Assembly (NCBI GenBank): GCA_030039005.1
Contig: JASHQT010000198.1
Coordinates: 1-12,387 of the forward strand
Source: Bryobacteraceae bacterium
GTDB lineage: Bacteria; Acidobacteriota; Terriglobia; Bryobacterales; Bryobacteraceae
Direction of reading: 5' to 3'
Length of the DNA stretch: 12,387 nucleotides
Shown here: piece by piece, positions 1-6,551 of the stretch
How the letters are laid out: each line of letters opens with the position of its first letter
Numbering within the stretch: the stretch's first letter is position 1
Position numbers and translations under genes: made by a program
Notes under the pieces: generated by a model
What the model was told of the DNA's origin: nothing
What the model saw: the letters and a program-made list of their open reading frames with translations, nothing else
Database searches by the model: none

Positions 1-170
1 TTCCAGCCCACGAAGCGCGAGCGGCCGTCGTTTTCGATCGGCCCCGATGGTTTGATGGAAGCGGCCTCAAACTCCGGTTCCTTGCTTTGCGCGACTGCGA
101 CGCATGCGACGAAAAGTAGCCCGGCGATCCGCAAGCTGTCAGCGCCTTTCAAGGGACGTTGTATCACCAC
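1..170 (-). CDS. TIGR03435-family protein, N-terminal fragment (cut by window edge)
   Basis: Reading the minus strand from a GTG at 170 gives an open frame that runs off the left edge. The product starts with a basic stretch and a short hydrophobic core (IAGLLFVACVAVAQ) that looks like a Sec signal peptide ending in an A-x-A-type cleavage region near residue 27. It is followed by the motif EFEAASIKPSG. An F-E-x-A-S-I-K-P motif right after the signal peptide is the hallmark of TIGR03435, a family of unknown function greatly expanded in Acidobacteria such as Solibacter. The frame stays open upstream to about 226, with further TTG/GTG codons, so the start is not certain; 170 or 167 fits the signal peptide best. 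No clear Shine-Dalgarno sequence is visible. It is divergent from lpxC. Family assignment rests on this short motif and the signal peptide only. Confidence 0.72.
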   Translation of the reverse strand, partial: MVIQRPLKGADSLRIAGLLFVACVAVAQSKEPEFEAASIKPSGPIENDGRSRFVGW

Positions 171-253
171 TTTCAACCCGGCGATGACCAGAAGGTCTTG
201 CCGACCTGATTCGGCCACATCCAATAGGTCCTAGTGCGGCTTTTTTGCCACAC

Positions 254-282
254 AATAAACTTTACAAAGCTTTCTGAATCAA
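254..282 (-). promoter_or_regulatory. Possible sigma70-type promoter for the TIGR03435-type gene
   Basis: On the minus strand TTGATT (277-282) and TTTATT (254-259) are separated by exactly 17 bases. Each matches the consensus -35 and -10 boxes at 4 of 6 positions. The region is AT-rich in an otherwise GC-rich window and lies upstream of the minus-strand start near 170. Weak matches like this occur by chance, so this is a suggestion only. Confidence 0.3.
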
Positions 283-314
283 ACATCTAGCCGCTAGGGT
301 TAGTCTCTTGTAAA

Positions 315-1271
315 ATGAAAGATCCATTTGGATTGCTAGCGTGGGAATCGAGCGAACGAAGAGTTCCTGGGGAAGCCGCATTGCGGTTTGAGACCACCGT
401 TCAGCGGCCCGTTGAGGCCAAGGGGGTAGGGCTTCACAGCGGCGTTGCCGTCTCCATTCGAATTCTTCCGGCGCCGGCATCCACGGGCATCGTCTTTCTC
501 CGTACGGATCTCGACAACTTCCACGTCCCAGCGAGTTGGCGATACGTGGCCCGAGTGAGCTACGCCACCAGCCTCATGCGCCAAGGCGTGCTGATCTCCA
601 CCACTGAGCATCTGCTCAGCGTGTTCTATAGCATGGGCGTCGACAACGCGTACGTCGAGATCGACAACCTGGAAGTTCCGATCCTGGACGGCAGCGGGTC
701 GCCCTATGTGGACCTGTTGCATGCCGCCGGGTTGAAGTCCTACCGCCGGCCTAAACGTTTCCTGCGCATCCGGCGGCCGGTGACGGTGGAGGCCGGATCG
801 AAGCGCATCACGATTCTCCCCTCGGACCGTTTCCTGCTCACTTGCGACGTCTTCTACGATCATCCTCTCATCGGCAAGCAGACGCTCGACATGGAAGTGA
901 CGCCCGAGCGCTACGCGCAGGAGATCGCGCCGGCGCGCACGTTCGGCTTCGCCCACGAGCTGGATCAAATGCGCGACATGGGTTTGATTCGCGGCGCGGC
1001 GCTCGAAAACGCGGTGTGCTTCAATCGCCAGACGGTGGAAAATCCCGAGGGGTTGCGCTTCCGCGATGAGTGCTGCCGGCACAAAGCGCTCGATTTGATC
1101 GGCGATCTGGCGCTGATTGGCAAGCCGCTGCTCGGCCATGTGATCGCCGAGCGCGCCGGGCACGCCATGCATACGGCGCTGGTGGCGCGCATTATGTCCG
1201 ACCCGTCGCTGTACGAAATTCTGAGCTTCGATCAGTTGGCTACGCGCGTCGCGCACGCGCTAGTATCCTGA
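315..1271 (+). CDS. lpxC: UDP-3-O-acyl-N-acetylglucosamine deacetylase (LpxC)
   Basis: Zinc deacetylase that catalyses the committed step of lipid A synthesis in the cytoplasm, removing acetate from UDP-3-O-acyl-GlcNAc. The sequence aligns along its length with LpxC: the N-terminal VGLHSG (38-43), STTEHLLS (95-102) with E98 and zinc ligand H99, VPILDGS (121-127), RTFGF (208-212), RHKALDLIGDL (255-265) with zinc ligands H256 and D260, and GHAMHTAL (282-289) with catalytic H283. The 318 residues from ATG 315 include about 22 extra N-terminal residues compared with E. coli LpxC. An in-frame TTG at 381, preceded by GGGGAAG at about 369-375, would give a start that matches the family exactly and is the likelier true start; ATG 315 has no visible ribosome site. 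It is the first gene of a compact plus-strand run, with the next start only 3 bases after its stop. No FabZ fusion is seen. Confidence 0.96.
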   Translation: MKDPFGLLAWESSERRVPGEAALRFETTVQRPVEAKGVGLHSGVAVSIRILPAPASTGIVFLRTDLDNFHVPASWRYVARVSYATSLMRQGVLISTTEHLLSVFYSMGVDNAYVEIDNLEVPILDGSGSPYVDLLHAAGLKSYRRPKRFLRIRRPVTVEAGSKRITILPSDRFLLTCDVFYDHPLIGKQTLDMEVTPERYAQEIAPARTFGFAHELDQMRDMGLIRGAALENAVCFNRQTVENPEGLRFRDECCRHKALDLIGDLALIGKPLLGHVIAERAGHAMHTALVARIMSDPSLYEILSFDQLATRVAHALVS

Positions 1272-1274
1272 TTC

Positions 1275-1808
1275 TTGTTCAACCTTCCGAACCTCGTTAC
1301 GCTCGCGCGCTTGATGCTGGCGCCGTTCATTGCGTTTGATATTCTGCACAACCATAACAGCCGCGCGATCGTCTTGCTGTTCGCGGCCGGTTTCACGGAT
1401 GTGATCGACGGATATCTGGCGCGGCGCTACGGTGAATCCACGCGCGTGGGTGCGTACTTCGATCCCGTCGCGGACAAGATTCTGCTGAGCGTGATCTACA
1501 TTTGCCTGGGCGTGGCCGGTGCGATCCCGTGGTGGATGGTGGCGCTTGTGTTCGGCCGCGACATCCTGATCCTCACCATGGCGGCTTACGGACTGGCGTT
1601 CACTACGCTGCGAAAATTTCCGCCTTCGGCGTGGGGCAAGATTAGTACCTTTTTTCAGATCGCAGCGGCGCTCGTGGTCATGGGAGCGCGCGCCGGTATT
1701 CCGGCTCCAGTCACTCTAGCCCTTTATTTAATGGTGCTTGGGACAATTGTCAGCGGAGCGCACTACGTCTGGAGAGGGATCGCGATGTTTAGGCAAACCG
1801 CTCATTGA
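1275..1808 (+). CDS. CDP-alcohol phosphatidyltransferase, PgsA-like
   Basis: Integral membrane enzyme of phospholipid synthesis that moves a phosphatidyl group from CDP-diacylglycerol to an alcohol. The complete CDP-alcohol phosphatidyltransferase motif is present: D42-x2-D45-G46-x2-A49-R50-x8-G59-x3-D63-x3-D67, with exact spacing. The protein has 177 residues and several hydrophobic segments (about 8-24, 30-40, 70-90, 92-110, 126-165), in line with PgsA (about 180 residues). The N-terminus NLPNLVTLARL is typical of PgsA. The motif alone does not fix the acceptor: glycerol-3-phosphate (PgsA) is the best guess, while a cardiolipin synthase of the same fold is possible. The start is TTG 1275, three bases after the lpxC stop, suggesting translational coupling. 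Confidence 0.85.
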   Translation: MFNLPNLVTLARLMLAPFIAFDILHNHNSRAIVLLFAAGFTDVIDGYLARRYGESTRVGAYFDPVADKILLSVIYICLGVAGAIPWWMVALVFGRDILILTMAAYGLAFTTLRKFPPSAWGKISTFFQIAAALVVMGARAGIPAPVTLALYLMVLGTIVSGAHYVWRGIAMFRQTAH

Positions 1809-1839
1809 CGTGCGCGACCGAGCGGAGTAGTCTGAAAGA

Positions 1840-2412
1840 GTGCCAGCGCCGATCACGCGTTATCGAGTGCCGAGCTACTTCTTTTGGGCCGGTTTGACGG
1901 CACTGGCGCTCACCGGATTCTCGTTCTGGTTCGCCTGGCAGTGGCCGGTGTGCTGGATCGCCACCGGGTTGTTCCTGGCAAGCGCCCTGGTAGTGTTGTA
2001 TCTGGCGGCGCGCCCCCCGGTTGAAATTTACGAGAGTCACGTGAAGATCGGCAATCATGCCATTCCCTGGCGGCACATCCGGCGGCTGGATCGCAGTTCC
2101 AACCTTCCTCTGATGGTCAAGCTCACGCTAGCCGACAAGACCCGCATTCTGGTGGTCTATCCAGGTGACCCGAACTCATCGGGCGGCTTGCTGCGCAGTT
2201 TGCGCCGGCATGCGCGGGAAGCATTGATCGACGGCGTGCCTTATCGCCAATTTTGGGGCGAAGCGAGCGTCGGCGCCGTGGCCAAGAAGCAGATGGCTCC
2301 GCCGCGCTACCCGCTCCTGCTTCCCGACGACGAAGCTGAAGTGGAGCGCATGTTCCAACGGCTGAAGTCGGTGGGTCATCTGGATCAAAAGACCTCCTCT
2401 GAAGACAAATAA
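1840..2412 (+). CDS. Two-helix membrane protein with possible PH-like domain, function unknown
   Basis: 190-residue protein starting at GTG 1840, 31 bases after the pgsA-like gene; GGAG at about 1824-1827 and GAAAG nearer the start are the only ribosome-site candidates. Two hydrophobic segments (about 13-32 and 35-56) form a hairpin. They are followed by a soluble region beginning PPVEIYESHVKIGNHAIPW, whose alternating short beta strands and 'x-W-x-x-I-x-x-L' pattern resemble bacterial PH-like (YdbS/YcxB type) domains that sit behind a two-helix anchor. The C-terminus is charged and polar. I do not recognise a named family, and the PH-like label is by pattern only. It lies within an envelope-lipid operon, so a membrane-associated role is likely. 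Confidence 0.72.
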   Translation: MPAPITRYRVPSYFFWAGLTALALTGFSFWFAWQWPVCWIATGLFLASALVVLYLAARPPVEIYESHVKIGNHAIPWRHIRRLDRSSNLPLMVKLTLADKTRILVVYPGDPNSSGGLLRSLRRHAREALIDGVPYRQFWGEASVGAVAKKQMAPPRYPLLLPDDEAEVERMFQRLKSVGHLDQKTSSEDK

Positions 2413-2464
2413 CTATCGGGCGCATCGCCGGCACGCCGGGCGTTGGATACTAGGTCTGTGCGCG

Positions 2465-3016
2465 TTGGCCGCGCTGGCGATCCTGACCAGCCGCTTGTGG
2501 CTTGCCGGCTTGGGCGGGTATCTGGTGCGCGCGTCGCCGCCCGTTCACGCCGATCTGATCGTGGTGCTGGCGGGCGATTTTACCGGGAACCGGATTCTCA
2601 CTGGGGCCGACCTGGTGCGTCGTGGATATGCGCCTCAAGCACTGATCAGCGGGCCCTCCGGCGCTTACGGCATGTACGAATGCGACCTGGCGATCCAGTT
2701 CGCGGTGCGGCACGGCTATCCGCAATCGGATTTCATCCGCCTGCCGCACGAGGCCCGGTCGACGCGCGACGAAGCGGCGGTGATTGTCGCGGCGCTGCGC
2801 CAGCGGCACGTGCACAGCGTGGACGTCGTGACCAGCGATTATCACACGCGGCGCGCCGGGAACATTCTGCGCGCCGAGGCCCAGGGCATCGAAATCCACA
2901 TGGTGGCCGCGCCGGACGAATACTTCAGCCCGAGCGGCTGGTGGAAGAACCGCGAAGGCCGCAAGACTTTTCTGCTGGAATGGTTAAAGACCGTGGCCGG
3001 ATGGCTGCGGCTTTGA
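2465..3016 (+). CDS. DUF218/YdcF-like membrane-anchored protein
   Basis: One N-terminal hydrophobic anchor followed by a DUF218 (YdcF/SanA-type) domain. Family features seen: HADLIVVLAGD opening the Rossmann-like fold, RRGYAPQALISG, the conserved STRDEAAVIVAAL segment, and VTSDYHTRRA, which matches the V-T-S-x-Y-H-x-x-R-A signature. Relatives (SanA, YdcF, ElyC) are linked to envelope barrier function or undecaprenyl-phosphate metabolism; the exact reaction is unknown. The first canonical start is TTG 2465, but the same frame is open back to 2366 and encodes basic residues and then WILGLCALAALAIL, which looks like a fuller membrane anchor. The true start may therefore be upstream and overlap the end of the previous gene; CTG 2399 is the only other plausible initiator seen. 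It ends 49 bases before the ABC gene. Confidence 0.85.
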   Translation: MAALAILTSRLWLAGLGGYLVRASPPVHADLIVVLAGDFTGNRILTGADLVRRGYAPQALISGPSGAYGMYECDLAIQFAVRHGYPQSDFIRLPHEARSTRDEAAVIVAALRQRHVHSVDVVTSDYHTRRAGNILRAEAQGIEIHMVAAPDEYFSPSGWWKNREGRKTFLLEWLKTVAGWLRL

Positions 3017-3065
3017 AACTGCCGGGGAAACTGTTCGGGAAACCCGTTCGGCTTATGATTTTTGC

Positions 3066-4817
3066 ATGAGAGCCAAGGCGATCGTCAAATCCGCGTGGCC
3101 GTATCTGTGGCGTTACCGGCGCGGCATCGCGCTCGGAATGGGTGCGCTGCTGGTGAACGATTTTCTGAAAGCCGTGCTGCCGCTAGCCATCCGCAGCGGA
3201 ATCGACTCGCTGATGAAGGGCTTCCGGCTCTCCTTGGTTTTCGAATTCGCGGCCCTGGTGGTCGTGATCTCACTGGTAAAGGGCCTCTTTCAATACTGGA
3301 TGCGCGTGATTCTCATCGGCATCTCGCGCGATATCGAGTTCGATCTGCGCAACGATCTGTTCTCACACCTGGTGCGGCTCTCGCAGGATTTTTACGCGCG
3401 CTACCGCACTGGCGACATCATGGCGCGCTCGACCAACGATCTGAACGCGGTGCGCATGATGCTGGGCCCGGGCATCATGTATTTCACCGAGACGTTTTTC
3501 ACCGCCGTGTTCCTGATCGGCATCATGTGGCGTGTGGATTGGCGGCTGACATTGTTTTGCCTGATTCCCGCGCCGCTGGTGAGCGCGGCCGTCATTCTTT
3601 TCGGGCGGCGCATTCACGATCGTTTCGAAAAGATCCAGAAAATGTTCTCCGACATCAGCAGCCGCGTGCAGGAAAACTTTTCCGGCGTGCGCGTCGTTCG
3701 CGCCTATGCGCAGGAGAAGCCCGAGATCCGCAAGTTCGAGCGGCTGAACCGCGATTACGTGGCGCAGAACATCGGGCTCGCCCGGCTTTCGGCGTTCTTC
3801 ATGCCGCTGCTGCAAGCCTTCATCGGGATGGGCTTTTTGATAGTGCTGCTGGCCGGGGGCTATCAGTTGCTTCTGCACCGCATTTCGATCGGCAGTTTCG
3901 TGATGTTCAACACCTATATGGGCATGTTGATCTGGCCCATGATTGCGCTGGGCTGGGTGGTGAACCTGATGCAACGGGGCACCGCGTCCTGGAATCGCAT
4001 CATGGAACTCATGCACGAGCACCCCAGCATTGAACAACGCCCCTCGTATTCCTTGTCTCCCTCGTCTCCCATTCTTGGTTTCCTCCGTTTCGACAACGTC
4101 GAAATGAAATACCCCGCCGGTTATGCGCTCCGAAACATCTCGCTCGACATTCCCGCGGGCGCGACGGTCGCCATCGTCGGCCACACCGGCAGCGGGAAGA
4201 GCACCTTGGTGAATTTGATTCCACGTCTGATGGATCCGACGCGCGGAGCGGTGTATCTGGACGGAGTGGATCTGCGCGATCTCGATCCCGAATGGCTACG
4301 CCACCAGGTCGGGTTCGTCCCGCAGGAGACATTCCTGTTCAGCGCCACACTGGCCGAGAACATCGCCTGGGGTGTGGATCGTGCGAGCGAAGACGAAATC
4401 GCGCGTGCGGCCGAACTCGCCGGGCTTGCGCCCGATATCGCGAGCTTCCCCGCCGGGTACAGGACCATCATCGGCGAGCGCGGGATCACTTTATCCGGCG
4501 GCCAGAAGCAGCGCGTGGCCATCGCGCGGGCCGTCCTGCGCGATCCCAAGATTCTGATCCTGGACGACGCCCTTTCGAGCGTCGACACCTTGACCGAGGA
4601 GCGCATCCTGCAAGGCCTCGAAGACGTCATGCATGGCCGCACAACCATTCTGATCTCGCACCGCGTTTCCACGGTCCAGAATGCCAGCCGGATTTTCGTG
4701 ATCGAACACGGCGAAGTGGCCGAGCACGGCACGCACGCTGAACTGATTCAGACCGGTGGCTACTACGCCGACCTGTACCAAAAGCAGTTGCTCGAAGAAG
4801 AACTGGAAACTATTTGA
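3066..4817 (+). CDS. ABC exporter half-transporter, MdlA/MsbA type (membrane domain fused to ATPase)
   Basis: 583-residue fusion of a six-helix type I exporter domain (about 20-310) and an ABC ATPase (about 338-575). Motifs: Walker A GHTGSGKST (372-380), Q-loop Q420, signature LSGGQ (476-480), Walker B ILILD (496-500), D-loop SSVD (504-507) and H-loop H532. The residue after Walker B is D501, not the usual catalytic Glu; DDALSSVD and the C-terminus YADLYQKQLLEEEL resemble MdlA/YheI, the degenerate-site halves of heterodimeric exporters, more than MsbA. No partner half lies next to it in this window. The substrate is not readable; a lipid or hydrophobic compound is a guess from the fold and from the lipid A and phospholipid genes upstream. 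No Shine-Dalgarno sequence is seen before ATG 3066; TATGAT at 3054-3059 could be a -10 box for a nearly leaderless transcript, but no good -35 accompanies it. Confidence 0.94.
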   Translation: MRAKAIVKSAWPYLWRYRRGIALGMGALLVNDFLKAVLPLAIRSGIDSLMKGFRLSLVFEFAALVVVISLVKGLFQYWMRVILIGISRDIEFDLRNDLFSHLVRLSQDFYARYRTGDIMARSTNDLNAVRMMLGPGIMYFTETFFTAVFLIGIMWRVDWRLTLFCLIPAPLVSAAVILFGRRIHDRFEKIQKMFSDISSRVQENFSGVRVVRAYAQEKPEIRKFERLNRDYVAQNIGLARLSAFFMPLLQAFIGMGFLIVLLAGGYQLLLHRISIGSFVMFNTYMGMLIWPMIALGWVVNLMQRGTASWNRIMELMHEHPSIEQRPSYSLSPSSPILGFLRFDNVEMKYPAGYALRNISLDIPAGATVAIVGHTGSGKSTLVNLIPRLMDPTRGAVYLDGVDLRDLDPEWLRHQVGFVPQETFLFSATLAENIAWGVDRASEDEIARAAELAGLAPDIASFPAGYRTIIGERGITLSGGQKQRVAIARAVLRDPKILILDDALSSVDTLTEERILQGLEDVMHGRTTILISHRVSTVQNASRIFVIEHGEVAEHGTHAELIQTGGYYADLYQKQLLEEELETI

Positions 4818-5757
4818 TCGCCACTGCATTGGGCGGCGAAGCGATCCCGCCCTCCACGTGCAGGGGCGCCGAAACCAGCATGAATTCGTAGCGGCCGTCC
4901 CGCGCGCAATCCTCAGCGAGCGGCGCCAGCACGAACAATTCGCCGAGCGGGAGGCCCAACAGAGGCAGCGCACGGTAATGCAGGATGCCCTCATCGCTGA
5001 AGTCGGAGGGGAACGCCTCCACGGATGGGCAATCGGTGCCGATAGCCGCCACGCGGTTGTTCCACATCCACGCCACGATCTCGCGCGTGGCTTCAATCCC
5101 CGGCGATCGCATCTTCTCCATCGGCGCCAGCGCCCGCTTTTCCTCCGGGTTGAGCTTGTCGTACGACTCCATCCAGCCGGTGCGAATCAACAGGATGGTG
5201 CCAGGCTTCAACGATGTTCCTTGGTGTTCGAGTGTGGCCTTGAGCTCATCCAGCGTATACACCTCGCGATCCAGCGCGTTCACCGCTTTTCCTTTCGCTT
5301 TGCGATATCCGTAGACATCGATCAGCGTCCCGCGCCCGACGAATTTGTCCTTCCAATGATGAATACCAAGCTTGCTGTTGCCGCCCTCGCGCACGTGGCT
5401 TTGCGGAACGTTGTTGTAGAAGCGCTCGTGCCGGACGTGGCCGACGTGCCCTAATCCGTCCCACTGGCTGCCTTCCTGCGTGTTGAAGTGCACGAAGTCG
5501 TCGTTGGCCATCGGGGCGAGCGGCGACACGCGATGCTCGGCGGGCGCGCGCCCGAACAGCGGCGGTTTGGCAAATCCCATCTTTGCATCCAAACGAAATA
5601 CTTTGCCGGATTGCACCAGCCGCGCGGCTTCGACCACTCCTTCGGGGCTCAGGAAATTCAAGCATCCCAGCGCATCGTCGTCGCCAAATACGCCCCACGA
5701 GCAATCGGCCGGCAGATCCTTGCGGATGGGCAGTTCTTCAAACTTGGGAACGGTCAT
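4810..5757 (-). CDS. Cyclase-family hydrolase (kynurenine formamidase-like fold)
   Basis: 315-residue protein of the cyclase family (PF04199), metal-dependent hydrolases that include kynurenine formamidase and isatin hydrolase. Seen: a tryptophan/glycine-rich N-terminus with WGVFGDDDALGCLNFL, the core GSQWDGLGH (96-104), and AAIGTDCPSVEAFP and LPLLGLPLGELF towards the C-terminus, all typical of the longer bacterial subfamily. The usual H-x-G-T-H-x-D-x-P-x-H metal motif appears as Q94-x-G-S-Q98-x-D100-x-L-x-H104, with two histidines replaced by glutamine, so metal binding or substrate differs from kynurenine formamidase. The length is longer than bacterial KynB (about 210). ATG 5757 is the start and no strong ribosome site is visible. 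Its last 8 bases overlap the end of the convergent ABC gene. No tryptophan pathway genes are nearby, so the substrate is unknown. Confidence 0.9.
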   Translation of the reverse strand: MTVPKFEELPIRKDLPADCSWGVFGDDDALGCLNFLSPEGVVEAARLVQSGKVFRLDAKMGFAKPPLFGRAPAEHRVSPLAPMANDDFVHFNTQEGSQWDGLGHVGHVRHERFYNNVPQSHVREGGNSKLGIHHWKDKFVGRGTLIDVYGYRKAKGKAVNALDREVYTLDELKATLEHQGTSLKPGTILLIRTGWMESYDKLNPEEKRALAPMEKMRSPGIEATREIVAWMWNNRVAAIGTDCPSVEAFPSDFSDEGILHYRALPLLGLPLGELFVLAPLAEDCARDGRYEFMLVSAPLHVEGGIASPPNAVAIK

Positions 5758-5855
5758 GTCACGAGTCAGTATATCTCTGCTCCGGACTCCCTTTGTGGAG
5801 AAGCCGCTCGAAACCTGAATGGATGGAGGTGAGCTGATCCGGTTTCTGAACTAGT

Positions 5856-6290
5856 TCAAGGCGGCCCTTCAACGGTCTTGATTCGCCTTTGCCGTAACAG
5901 CTCCGATAACAGCTCCAGCTCTCGATCTGAAAGCGTATTTGCCAACCGGAAGAACTCCTCCACTGAGATTTCCCTCCGCATCAGGCGATCCAGCAGAGAC
6001 TTGGCGGTGGGATTTTGGGCTGAATTGCCGAGCACGACTGTACCATTTGCACCTCGAAGGCCTCCCGCAATGGATTGATATGGCTGGTTCGATGCGCTGA
6101 GGAGAGAAGCAGCATGTTCACTTCGGTAAGCGAAAGGCTGGCGATAGTGAGGTGCGGCCTTACATGCCCGTAACTGGACCAACTCCTGGATGGCCCCAAG
6201 CCGGCGCGGTGTTTGGGTGGCGTCCAAAGCACTCGCAATCTGATATGGAGGCGGGAGAGAATGACCGGCCGTCGAAGGGAGGCGGATCAC
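5856..6290 (-). CDS. Doubtful reading frame; possible remnant of a gene downstream of the NusG paralogue
   Basis: The frame gives 144 residues from GTG 6290 and stays open for 49 more codons upstream, to a stop at 6438-6440, without any ATG, GTG or TTG. The C-terminal third is protein-like: a charged amphipathic helical stretch with SLLDRLMRREISVEEFF and SDRELELLSELLRQRR. The upstream extension includes DDLTLFCRLLARLRSD, also helix-like. The middle part is low in recognisable structure and I match it to no family. It may be a small gene with an unusual start, a decayed gene, or a chance frame; the region also has overlapping open frames on both strands. It sits between the NusG paralogue and the cyclase gene on the same strand. 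Confidence 0.3.
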   Translation of the reverse strand: MIRLPSTAGHSLPPPYQIASALDATQTPRRLGAIQELVQLRACKAAPHYRQPFAYRSEHAASLLSASNQPYQSIAGGLRGANGTVVLGNSAQNPTAKSLLDRLMRREISVEEFFRLANTLSDRELELLSELLRQRRIKTVEGPP

Positions 6291-6551
6291 CGGGTGCTCG
6301 ACGTTCTTACCAGAGTCAGATCGCAGGCGCGCCAGTAGTCGACAGAAGAGCGTAAGATCGTCCCGGATTCCGGGGTCGGGTCTGGAATTTGCGGCTACCT
6401 GAGCGATGCCAACCTGGGAGGCGATCAGGGCGACGACTCAAGGGTTCGCAATGACCGGGGTCGGCAAGCCGCCCGGCCGCAGCTTTGCTGGCGCGAACGT
6501 CGAAAGCGAAAATCCTGGGAGCGCGAGGGCAAATCCGTTAAGCGAGGTCCG
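6291..6551. other. Gap between the doubtful frame and the NusG paralogue; no clear gene
   Basis: No convincing coding sequence. The minus strand keeps short open frames, including the start-less extension of the 5856-6290 frame up to 6437 and a basic, arginine-rich stretch just after the nusG-like stop. Neither resembles a known family. No tRNA, clear terminator or repeat was found by eye. This is where exopolysaccharide genes would be expected if the antiterminator kept its usual context. Confidence 0.4.

Noticed and set aside
193..207. Five-base-pair hairpin AGGTC-TTGCC-GACCT upstream of lpxC
   Set aside because: Short stem with no T-run directly after it; the T-run at 241-246 is too far away for a terminator.
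336..1256. 306-codon open frame on the minus strand across lpxC
   Set aside because: It is a shadow of lpxC: the sense strand carries all LpxC catalytic motifs, and the antisense product is rich in Arg, His and Gln with no recognisable fold, as expected in GC-rich antisense frames.
2443..3069. 208-codon plus-strand frame overlapping the DUF218 gene
   Set aside because: Arg/Gly/Ala-rich composition typical of an alternative frame; the DUF218 motifs lie in the other frame.
3363..4184. 273-codon minus-strand frame across the ABC transporter gene
   Set aside because: Antisense shadow of a gene with complete transporter motifs; low-complexity His/Gln/Arg composition and no family match.
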